From the NCBI RefSeq assembly GCF_900106755.1, contig NZ_FNNN01000006.1, positions 62,001 to 126,000 on the forward strand: a DNA stretch of 64,000 nucleotides. Reading direction: 5' to 3'. The notes below the pieces were generated by a model that saw only the letters and a program-made list of their open reading frames with translations, ran no database searches and was not told the origin of the DNA. Position numbers and translations under genes: made by a program. Shown here one piece after another: positions 46,055 to 54,200 of the stretch. Positions within the stretch are counted from its first letter, which is position 1, and each line of letters opens with the position of its first letter. This DNA comes from Bacteroides faecis MAJ27. GTDB lineage: Bacteria > Bacteroidota > Bacteroidia > Bacteroidales > Bacteroidaceae.

Positions 46055-47110
46055 ATGAAAAAGAACTTACTATTATTACTTTGCTTGTTTTGTCTGGTCA
46101 ATGTTTGCCATGCAAAAGCGAAAGACACTTTTACCGTTTTCCAATTAAACCTGTGGCATGGATGTACTAAAGTACCCAACGGAGATCAAGGCATTATTGA
46201 TGTACTGGATCAGATGGATGCGGATGTCGTTTTTCTGTGCGAAATCAGAGACGGAAAACAGTTTATCCCTCATGTGATCGAAGAGCTGGAGAAGAGAGGA
46301 AAACATTACTATGGTGAAACGTTTGATCTGGCAATCGGTGTTTTGAGTAAATTCAAGCCGGACAGTTGGACCAAATGCTGCATCGTACCTGGTGACGAAG
46401 GTCGTGCTATGGTGAAAATGGTTGCAACAATCGAAGGCCAACCCGTATCTTTCTATTCTTGTCATTTGGACTACCGGCATTATCAATGCTATATGCCACG
46501 TGGATATAATGGTACTACCTGGAAGAAAATGGATAAGCCGATAACAGATGAAGAAGAAGTCTTGAAAGCAAACAGACAGTCTTTCCGGGATGAAACCATC
46601 CGTGCTTTTATTCAGGAAGTACAATCTGACATTCAACAAGGCCGCCCGATAATCATGGGAGGAGATTTTAATGAGCCCTCTCATTTAGACTGGCAGGCAG
46701 ATACAAAGGATTTGTGGGATCATAATGGGGCTGTCATTCATTGGGACTGCTCAATGATGTTGAGCAAAGCAGGATTCAAAGATGCTTATCGTGAAAAATA
46801 TCCCAATACAGTTCGATATCCCGGTTTTACATTCCCTGCCGGAAACAAACTCGCAGAAGAGGCTAAACTGGAAAAGTTGGCTTGGGCGCCTGAGGCAGAC
46901 GAACGTGACCGGATTGATTTCATTTATTATCATCCATTGGAGTCGATGCTTTCCATGAAGGATAGCAAGTTGGTAGGTCCCTCCGAAACAGTTGTCCGGG
47001 GAAAAATAACAGAAAACGATTCTAAGGATAAGATTCTGACGCCTTCTTGTATTTGGCCCAGCGACCATAAAGGTAATCTCGCAATCTTTAAGATTCGGAA
47101 AAAACGGTAA
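46055..47110 (+). CDS. Secreted endonuclease/exonuclease/phosphatase-family protein
   Basis: 351 residues, signal peptide about 1-20 (ending NVCHAKA). The EEP fold is indicated by FQLNLWHG (metal-site Asn), LCEIRDGK (Glu), MGGDFNEPSHLDW (Asp and Asn) and the final SDHKGNLAIF (Asp-His pair). The family includes nucleases, sphingomyelinases and inositol phosphatases, and the extracytoplasmic location suggests use of an environmental phosphodiester or nucleic acid. No neighbour narrows this down. Confidence 0.88.
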   Translation: MKKNLLLLLCLFCLVNVCHAKAKDTFTVFQLNLWHGCTKVPNGDQGIIDVLDQMDADVVFLCEIRDGKQFIPHVIEELEKRGKHYYGETFDLAIGVLSKFKPDSWTKCCIVPGDEGRAMVKMVATIEGQPVSFYSCHLDYRHYQCYMPRGYNGTTWKKMDKPITDEEEVLKANRQSFRDETIRAFIQEVQSDIQQGRPIIMGGDFNEPSHLDWQADTKDLWDHNGAVIHWDCSMMLSKAGFKDAYREKYPNTVRYPGFTFPAGNKLAEEAKLEKLAWAPEADERDRIDFIYYHPLESMLSMKDSKLVGPSETVVRGKITENDSKDKILTPSCIWPSDHKGNLAIFKIRKKR

Positions 47111-47123
47111 TAGTATATTGAGT

Positions 47124-47150
47124 AGGGTGACTTTCATCGTGCGTCACCCT
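47124..47150. terminator. Hairpin between convergent EEP and nucleotidyltransferase genes
   Basis: AGGGTGAC (47124-47131) pairs with GTCACCCT (47143-47150), with an 11-nt loop. An A-run follows on the plus strand, so it may act on the minus strand too. Confidence 0.7.
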
Positions 47151-47164
47151 AAAATTCCAAAGCT

Positions 47165-48082
47165 TCAAATCAGAGAATTCTCTTCCTTCTCTATCATCTT
47201 ATCATAATACGCAATGCGTGCGGCACACTCCCGAATAGTCACCTCGCGCAATGCTTCCGTTCGTGCCAGCATATATTCGTATTGTTCTTCACTGACAGTG
47301 AATAGTCGGTTGTACCGAGCTTCGATATACGCCCGACATAATTTATCGAACGCTTCTCTATCTTCGGGAGTATTAACTGGAAAGACATTAGCGAAACCTC
47401 GTGAACGGCTTTTAGCCATCGGGCCCAACACTTCCAATTTATGAGACTTAGGGCGAGTGCCGCCATAGACAAGCATATAGGCTTTGTAGTAACGTTCGCA
47501 AGCTTGATGCAATTCGAACGAACCGTATTTTAAATCATTGCTTTTGTTGGCAGTCTGTCCAGATCTTAAAAAACTTTCTGCCATGTCGAAGCATCCTGCA
47601 TATTCTTCCTCCGCATATTGCTTAATTTCCCGATACGGCAACTTCTCAGGTTTGCCAATCTGAAACGTGCCGTCGTCATATAATAGAATGCCATCTTTTA
47701 TGATCTCATAAAAAAAATAATGTTTTCTTCTTATAGCCCGATTAACGGTCGTCGTGCTTTCAACAATGATTTGCGGTGGTGCCGGGTGCCGCTTCCCTTC
47801 CATTCGTTTATCATACTTAGGAACGACAAAGGCGTTCGCATGATTCTCTGCTTTAACAGCATCGCCCGTATCACATATCACCAGAATATCAAGGTCACTT
47901 TGGTAGTAAGTAAGTCCACCTCGTTCGTCGTATGTTTCATCCCAAATGACATATTCTCCACGTGCATAACTCCCATAAAGGATAATCATACGTACATTCA
48001 CAAGGTACTGCAATATCAGTTCTTGCAGCACTGCCAACTCTTCCTGTGTGCGTTTGGGTAAACGTTTTATTGATCTTTTCAT
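47165..48082 (-). CDS. Fused nucleotidyltransferase-HEPN protein, copy A
   Basis: 305 residues. The N-terminal MNT-type nucleotidyltransferase has GSYARGE (37-43) and the metal-binding SDLDIL (62-67). The C-terminal part (about 155-290) is an HEPN-like helical domain with FELHQACERYYKAYMLVYGG and RPKSHKLEVLG. Separate MNT and HEPN proteins form AMPylating toxin-antitoxin pairs; here both are in one chain, as in many Bacteroides genomes. The HEPN RNase motif Rx4-6H is not in standard form (RPKSH). Almost identical to copy B upstream, differing mainly at about 115-130 and 167-195. Confidence 0.88.
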   Translation of the reverse strand: MKRSIKRLPKRTQEELAVLQELILQYLVNVRMIILYGSYARGEYVIWDETYDERGGLTYYQSDLDILVICDTGDAVKAENHANAFVVPKYDKRMEGKRHPAPPQIIVESTTTVNRAIRRKHYFFYEIIKDGILLYDDGTFQIGKPEKLPYREIKQYAEEEYAGCFDMAESFLRSGQTANKSNDLKYGSFELHQACERYYKAYMLVYGGTRPKSHKLEVLGPMAKSRSRGFANVFPVNTPEDREAFDKLCRAYIEARYNRLFTVSEEQYEYMLARTEALREVTIRECAARIAYYDKMIEKEENSLI

Positions 48083-49025
48083 AATGACAATCTATCTATT
48101 TGTTGCATAACGCTCTTCCTTCTCTATCATCTTATCATAATACGCAATGCGTGCGGCACACTCCCGAATAGTCACCTCGCGCAATGCTTCCGTTCGTGCC
48201 AGCATGTATTCGTATTGTTCTTCACTGACAGTGAATAGTCGGTTGTACCGAGCTTCGATATACGCCCGACATAATTTATCAAACGCTTCTCTATCTTCGG
48301 GAGTATTAACTGGAAATACATTCGCGAAACCTCGTGAACGGCTTTTAGCCATCGGGCCCAACACTTCCAATTTATGGGATTTAGGGCGAGTGCCACTATG
48401 GACAAGCATATACGTCTTGTAGTAACGTTCGCAAGCTTGATGTAAAAAGAATGAACCTAATTTATATTCTTTTTCCACTTGAGCCAATTTTCCATGTCTT
48501 AATAATCCCTCTGCCATGTCGAAACATCCTGCATATTCTTCCTCCGCATATTGCTTTATTTCCCGATACGGCAACTTCTCCGGTTTGCCAATCTGAAACG
48601 TGCCGTCGTCATATAATAGAATGCCATCTCTTAAGGCCTCATAAAAAAAATAATGTTTTCTTCTTATAGCCCGATTAACGGTCGTCGTGCTTTCAACAAT
48701 GATCTGAGGTGGTGCAGGATGTCTCCTTCCTTCCATTCGTTTATCATACTTAGGAACAACAAAGGCGTTCGCATGATTCTCCGCTTTAATAGCATCGCCC
48801 GTATCACATATCACCAGAATATCAAGGTCGCTTTGGTAGTAAGTAAGTCCACCTCGTTCGTCGTATGTTTCATCCCAAATGACATATTCTCCACGTGCAT
48901 AACTCCCATAGAGGATAATCATACGTACATTCACAAGGTACTGCAATATCAGTTCTTGCAGTACTGCCAACTCTTCCTGTGTGCGTTTGGGCAAACGCTT
49001 TATTGATCTTTTCATAATGACAATC
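47180..49025. repeat. 913-bp tandem duplication (47180-48092 and 48113-49025)
   Basis: The two copies align at a constant offset of 933 bp, from the CTCTTCC near each gene end through CATAATGACAATC just before each start, with 20 bp between them. Divergence is concentrated in one segment coding for the first HEPN helices, not spread evenly. Confidence 0.92.
48092..49015 (-). CDS. Fused nucleotidyltransferase-HEPN protein, copy B
   Basis: 307 residues from the ATG at 49015, chosen because it matches the only available start of copy A; an ATG at 49027 would add four residues. Domain order is the same as in copy A, with GSYARGE and SDLDIL intact. The HEPN segment differs from copy A (GLLRHGKLAQVEKEYKLGSFFLHQ instead of SFLRSGQTANKSNDLKYGSFELHQ), while the rest is nearly identical, and the C-terminus is RYATNR rather than NSLI. 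It lies upstream of copy A and is probably co-transcribed with it. Confidence 0.87.
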   Translation of the reverse strand: MKRSIKRLPKRTQEELAVLQELILQYLVNVRMIILYGSYARGEYVIWDETYDERGGLTYYQSDLDILVICDTGDAIKAENHANAFVVPKYDKRMEGRRHPAPPQIIVESTTTVNRAIRRKHYFFYEALRDGILLYDDGTFQIGKPEKLPYREIKQYAEEEYAGCFDMAEGLLRHGKLAQVEKEYKLGSFFLHQACERYYKTYMLVHSGTRPKSHKLEVLGPMAKSRSRGFANVFPVNTPEDREAFDKLCRAYIEARYNRLFTVSEEQYEYMLARTEALREVTIRECAARIAYYDKMIEKEERYATNR

Positions 49026-49040
49026 ATCTATTCTTAACCG

Positions 49041-49048
49041 CAAAGATA
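49041..49048 (-). promoter_or_regulatory. -7 element of the nucleotidyltransferase-HEPN genes
   Basis: TATCTTTG on the minus strand, about 25 nt before the copy B start. No -33 match. Copy A has no such element directly upstream, so it would depend on this one. Confidence 0.5.
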
Positions 49049-49150
49049 ACTTAAATCAGTGTATTAATGATTGTCTTGAAACGCTTTTTTCAAGACTTTG
49101 ATAGTGTGTTATACTAAGAAATGGCATGTCTGCTATTTTTCATTCCATTG

Positions 49151-49304
49151 ATTCTAGTACTTACTCCCATCAACTCTTGTACTTCATCTTGCAGTTTCTC
49201 GTACTTCATACTTCCAACTCAAGTACTTCAAACTCTCAACTCCAGTACTTTACTTCTTACATTCTTGTACATCATTTTCCCTCTTCAAGTACTTCAATCG
49301 TTAC
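49151..49304. repeat. 22-bp-period array centred on GTAC (7 units)
   Basis: GTACTT (GTACAT in the sixth) begins at 49157, 49179, 49201, 49223, 49245, 49267 and 49289, exactly 22 bp apart. The units share a pattern close to ACTC, two variable bases, GTACTTCA. The best dyad is AAGTACTT. Degenerate extra units can be seen on each side (49129-49150 and 49305-49326). The frames found here are by-products of the repeat. Confidence 0.9.
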
Positions 49305-49412
49305 ACTCCTCTGCCTCATTTCCTTTCACTTTTCGTTCTTTTCTCTTTGTATTTCTGTTCTTTCGCACTCACATATGTATACTATTTGCACCATTAAAAA
49401 GTCCTTTATTCC

Positions 49413-49960
49413 CTACTGACACTGACAACTGCCACTTTAGCGTTTCTTTAGTAATAACATTTCTTTTTCCGTTTGCATACATTACTAATTATCAACACAT
49501 TATAAACATCTAAAATATTAATTTCATGCACACTCTGTCAGTATGGAACATTTAGTGGCAGTACTTTTCCATTCATTCATTTGTAAATATATACACTACA
49601 ACAAATATGAATAACCGGACGAAGGTAGGAATACAAATTCAACAGCGTTGAATAGGCTTCTTTCTTCCAGTGATGACAAAGTTATTAGTAAACTATGATT
49701 AATTCAAGTTTCGCAAGTTACTTTTGCGTTATCCAAACTATCTTAATTCCCCTCCCTCCTGGGAGGAGACTTAAGATACTACCGACTTTTTAGTCACTCC
49801 CAATTGAGATACTACTGTTTGTCAATAATATAAAGAATTTGCGGAACTTCAGTGATTAAGAGTTATTTAAAGGCATTTTAATTTACATACTCATCCATTC
49901 CTCTTGGATGTATTCTCTGTAAAGAGGCCTTAAGGTGTCAGTTGTCAGTAGTGTCAGTAG
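49413..49960. mobile_element. Possible 548-bp element with imperfect 30-bp inverted ends
   Basis: CTACTGACACTGACAACTG (49413-49431) and the inverse of 49939-49960 (CAGTTGTCAGTAGTGTCAGTAG) match apart from a 3-nt insertion, and the similarity runs inward for about 10 more bases (CACTTTAGCG against CACCTTAAGG). TGTCAGT motifs occur again at 49537 and 50064. No coding frame or target-site duplication is visible. It could be a miniature element or a relic of a larger one. Confidence 0.4.
49739..49778. other. 18-bp near-perfect hairpin
   Basis: TATCTTAATTCCCCTCCC (49739-49756) pairs with GGGAGGAGACTTAAGATA (49761-49778), with two non-Watson-Crick positions and a 4-nt loop TCCT. It has no U-tract. 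It lies inside the 49413-49960 interval. Confidence 0.7.
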
Positions 49961-50202
49961 ATTTACTTTTCTGTAGGGATAGCACAACAATTAAAGTCCT
50001 GATAATCAATTAACAGATCATCTTTTTTATTTTTCCAGTCTTCTGCCGTTCCACCCTGCATTTACTGACATAAAAATTGTTAATCCCCCGGGGAATATCG
50101 TAAATATATAATACAAATAAGTTTTTTTTACCAGTCTATAAGAATGAAAACAAATAATAGAAAAAGCCAGATTAAACCATCTGTTGATTTGCAACAAATG
50201 AG

Positions 50203-50760
50203 CTATCGTTCATTCCCGGACAACTTATCGATTAAGACAGCATCGATATCTTTTGCCAATTCTTGATAGGTCGCCAAAGGATCATCTGTATATACAGCAC
50301 GAATAATCCCCTCCTTGTCTGTTATCAATATACGGGGAATGGTATGGGAAGCAAAAAGCGAAAAGACAGCATCATCATTCTGAGCGGAAAAAGGCAAGGT
50401 AAACGAATGTTTTTCCCAATAGGCTTGTACTTCAGAGCCCGATTCTGAACGGCTGATACAAGACAATAATACATCCGGATTCTCTTTATATGTATCATAA
50501 ACTTTCTGAATAACCGGAAGTTCTTTCTGACAATCCGGACAATCCGTATGAAAAAAGACAATCACTCCAACCTTCCCGCTAAATGACTGCGTATTCAACA
50601 TTCCCCCATCACTCATCTCTACCGAAAACTGAGGAAGGGCGTCACCGGCAACAAGAGCAAAGTCTCCCCTATCATCATCATCGTCCGTGATACAGGAAGA
50701 AAAAACTGCCAGAACGATACATAGCAATATCACCACTTTGCTTCTTATTTCCACTTTCAT
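50203..50760 (-). CDS. TlpA-like thioredoxin-fold lipoprotein
   Basis: 185 residues, lipobox FSSC (Cys23) followed by ITDDDDD. The thioredoxin fold has FFHTDCPDCQKELPVIQKVY with Cys74 and Cys77 (CPDC) and the cis-Pro region in IPRILITDKEG. Such anchored proteins reduce or repair periplasmic or surface disulfides. It follows the FKBP gene by 15 bp, so a folding-related operon of two is likely. Confidence 0.9.
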   Translation of the reverse strand: MKVEIRSKVVILLCIVLAVFSSCITDDDDDRGDFALVAGDALPQFSVEMSDGGMLNTQSFSGKVGVIVFFHTDCPDCQKELPVIQKVYDTYKENPDVLLSCISRSESGSEVQAYWEKHSFTLPFSAQNDDAVFSLFASHTIPRILITDKEGIIRAVYTDDPLATYQELAKDIDAVLIDKLSGNER

Positions 50761-50775
50761 ATCTTTCTTCGTTAG

Positions 50776-51177
50776 TTATGCAACTCCCAAAAGCTCTACC
50801 TCAAATACCAATGTCGAAAAAGCCGGAATCGGACCGGATGCACGGGTTCCGTATCCCATCGTGTAAGGTATATAGATGATCCATTTATCTCCCGCACGCA
50901 TCCGTTGGAGCGCCAGTTGCCAACCATCTATTACATCGCAGAGGCGGAAAGCTTCCGGACAATTACGTTCATAAGAATTATCGAACACCCGACCGTTAAT
51001 CAGACTCCCTTTATAATGAACGGTAACAATACTCCGCACATTAGGAAAAACAGTCCCCGTACCGGTCTCCAAAACCTTATAATAGATGCCGCAAGGCAAG
51101 GCATAAACACCTTCCTGCGATGACAATTCTTTCAAGAACTCCAAATTCGTCTCTTTATATTCTTGCTTTCTTCCCAT
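50776..51177 (-). CDS. FKBP-type peptidyl-prolyl isomerase
   Basis: 133 residues, one FKBP domain without a signal peptide. Core motifs are VLETGTGTVFPNVRSIVTVHYKGSLINGRVFDNSYERNCPEAFRLCDVIDGWQLALQRMRAGDKWIIYIPYTMGYGTRASGPIPAFSTLVFEVELL condensed here as HYKGSLINGRVFD, VIDGWQLALQRM and YGTR. Most FKBP active-site residues are present. It catalyses proline isomerisation, apparently in the cytoplasm although its operon partner is exported. A -7 element TACTTTTG lies at 51198-51205. Confidence 0.92.
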   Translation of the reverse strand: MGRKQEYKETNLEFLKELSSQEGVYALPCGIYYKVLETGTGTVFPNVRSIVTVHYKGSLINGRVFDNSYERNCPEAFRLCDVIDGWQLALQRMRAGDKWIIYIPYTMGYGTRASGPIPAFSTLVFEVELLGVA

Positions 51178-51197
51178 AAATACATGATTTGAATGTA

Positions 51198-51246
51198 CAA
51201 AAGTAAGCAGATTTAAGAGAAATCTTCCATAAAAACTGTATATTTG
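51198..51246. promoter_or_regulatory. Divergent -7 elements between FKBP and alpha-2-macroglobulin genes
   Basis: TACTTTTG on the minus strand (51198-51205) faces the FKBP gene. TATATTTG on the plus strand (51239-51246) faces the macroglobulin gene, 28 nt before its ATG. Neither has a clear -33. Confidence 0.5.
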
Positions 51247-51273
51247 TTTGTTGAATCATAAAAACTCATCGCT

Positions 51274-54200
51274 ATGGGACAAATTAAAACCAGATGCAGC
51301 GCTGCTGCCGGACTATTCTTGATTCTTTTGACAGTAATTGCGGGATTTTCGTCCTGTAAAAGTAATCAGAAAGACATTATTCCTTCTGCCGAATACGCTC
51401 CATACGTCAATGCTTATACGGGAGGAGTGATTTCGCAAAACTCAACGATACGCATAGAGCTGACACAGGACCAGCCGATGGTAGACCTGAATCAGGAACT
51501 GAAAGACAATCCGTTCAGTTTCTCTCCTTCATTGAAAGGAAAAACGTATTGGGTCAGCAACAATACCATTGAATTTGTCCCCGAAGAAGGGGCACTGAAA
51601 CCAGGCGCCTTTTACGAAGGAACCTTCCACCTGGGAGATTTCGTCGATGTAGACAAAAAGCTGGAAGAATTCAACTTCTCCTTCCGCGTGCAGGAACGAA
51701 ACTTTAGTATTCATACCGATCCGATAACCGTCACAGCCACCCAGCCCGACCAAGTGACCGTAACGGGTGAAATACGTTTCAGCGATGTAGTGAAAAAAGA
51801 GGAAGTAGAGAAAATGCTCACAGCCGGAAGCGAAAAGAACAAAAGCTATCCGATTGAAATCACCCAGACAGATCACCCGACCCGATACGCATTCAGCATC
51901 AGTCAGATAACCAAAGAAGCGGAAGATTACCAACTGGAAATTACCGCCAAAGGCAATCCGGCAGGCATCGACCGTACCCAAAACGAAAGTATTCTGATCC
52001 CGGCAAAGAACAGTTTCCGCTTCCTGTCCGCCGTACGCATCGACCAACCGGAAAACGGAATTGAAATCATATTCTCCGACCCTGTATCCAACACACAGGA
52101 TTTGAAAGGACTCATCGACGTTCCGGAAGTTTCTTCCTCTATTTTCCAGATCAAAGAAAATAAAGTATTCGTTTACTTCGAAACCGGCAAACTGAACAAA
52201 CTGACGCTGAATATCCATGAAGGAATAAGAAACAGCCAGGACAAACCGCTGGGCACTTCCCACTCCATCTCATTCAGTGAACTGAACCTGAAACCGCAGG
52301 TAGAAATGGCTACTTCCGCCGCTATCCTGCCCGATTCGAAAAGTCTGATCATCCCCTTCCGTGCCGTCAATCTATATGCGGTGGATTTGAGCGTGATCCG
52401 TATTTTCGAAAACAACGTATTGATGTTCATGCAGAACAACTCGCTCTCCTCAGCCAATGAATTGCGACGTTCGGGACGACTGGTTTATAAGAAGACATTG
52501 TGGCTGGCGAAAGATTCTTCCAAAGATGTGCACCGCTGGGAAGACTATTCGATAGACCTTGCCGGATTGATTCATCAGGAGCCGGGAGCCATTTACCGTG
52601 TCATCCTCTCGTTCCGCCAGGAATACTCCGCTTATCCTTGCGGGGGAAGTGAAAACAAGGAAATGCAGTTCGCGGACAACAAGTCTTCCGACAACCTGAC
52701 CAAAGTCAGCGGAGAGACATTGTCGGAAGACGATGAAGCGGTATGGGACACTCCGGAAACATACTATTATTATAACGGCAGCGTGCCGATGGACTGGAGC
52801 CAGTACCGATGGACAGAACGGGATAATCCCTGCCATCCGTCCTACTATATGAATTCCGACCGGATAGCTGCCTGCAATATCTTTGCCTCCAATCTGGGAA
52901 TGATTGTGAAACGTAATTCACTGAATAAGTTGTGGATTGCGGTAAATAACATTCTGGATACGAAGCCGGTAGCGAAAGCACAGGTAACAATTTACAACTT
53001 CCAGCTCCAGCCGATTGGAAAGGGAGAGACGAACGGTGAAGGGCTGGTAGAAATCACTCCGAAGGGAGTTCCTTTCATAGCGGTAGCCGAAGCGGACAAG
53101 CAAAAGGCATATGTACGCGTGGTCGATGGCGAAGAGCAGTCGGTCAGCCGGTTCGATGTGGGAGGAAAAGACATTCAGAAAGGTCTGAAAGGATTTATCT
53201 ATGGCGAGAGAGGCGTATGGCGTCCGGGAGATACACTGCATATTTCCTTCATGCTGGAAGACCGTGAGAAACGCATTCCGGACAAACATCCGGTAGCATT
53301 GGAGATTTACAATCCAAGAGGACAGTTCTATACCAAAATGATCTCTACGCAGGGTACAAACGGATTTTATACATTTGCCGTGCCCACACAAGCCGACGAT
53401 CCCACCGGATTATGGAATGCCTACGTGAAAGTAGGAGGAACTGCCTTCCACAAGAGTCTGCGCATCGAAACCATCAAGCCGAACCGTCTGAAGATTACAC
53501 TAGCTTTACCAACCATCCTTCAGGCTTCGAGCAAAGACGTATATGCCCCGCTTACTTCTTCATGGCTGACGGGAGCCACCGCATCGCGACTGAAAGCCAA
53601 GGTCGAAATGTCCTTATCAAAGGTCAATACGCAGTTCAAGAACTACGGGCAATACCTGTTCAACAATCCGGCAACGGACTTTACGACCGTCCGGGCGGAT
53701 GTGTTCAACGGGGTGCTGGATGCGGAAGGAAGAGCAGGCGTCAATATACAGCTTCCGGTAGCAACGGGTGCTCCGGGCATGCTGAATGCAACGCTCACCA
53801 CCCGTGTTTTCGAACCGGGAGGAGATGCAAGCATTTACTCGCAAACTGTTCCCTTCTCTCCGTTCACATCGTATGTGGGCATCAATCTGAACCAGCCGAA
53901 AGGAAAGTATATCGAAACAGACAAAGATCATGTGTTTGACATCGTGACGGTCAACGATCAGGGACAGCCGGTGAACCGTTCCAATCTGGAATATAAAATC
54001 TACCGGATCAGCTGGAGCTGGTGGTGGGAAAACGGTGAAGAGTCTTTCGGAACCTACATCAACAACAGTTCCATCACTCCCGTTGCCAGTGGTAACCTGC
54101 AGACCACAGGAGGAAAAGCCTCCTTCAAGTTCCGCATCAATTATCCGGATTGGGGACGCTATCTGGTGTACGTGAAAGACCGTGAAAGCGGACACGCCAC

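Noticed and set aside
46145..46684. 179-codon minus-strand frame opposite the EEP gene
   Set aside because: It is antisense to a gene with a clear signal peptide and catalytic motifs and has no domain of its own.
47165..48082. Copy A as a pseudogene
   Set aside because: The frame is intact, with both nucleotidyltransferase motifs kept; only one segment differs from copy B.
49151..49304. CRISPR-like array
   Set aside because: The period is 22 bp in total with no separate conserved repeat and variable spacer of usual lengths, and no cas genes are present.
49121..49513. Open frames of 97-130 codons across the GTAC array
   Set aside because: They are created by the 22-bp repeat and its lack of stops in two frames; the translations are Ser/Leu/Phe-rich without domain features or a ribosome-binding site.
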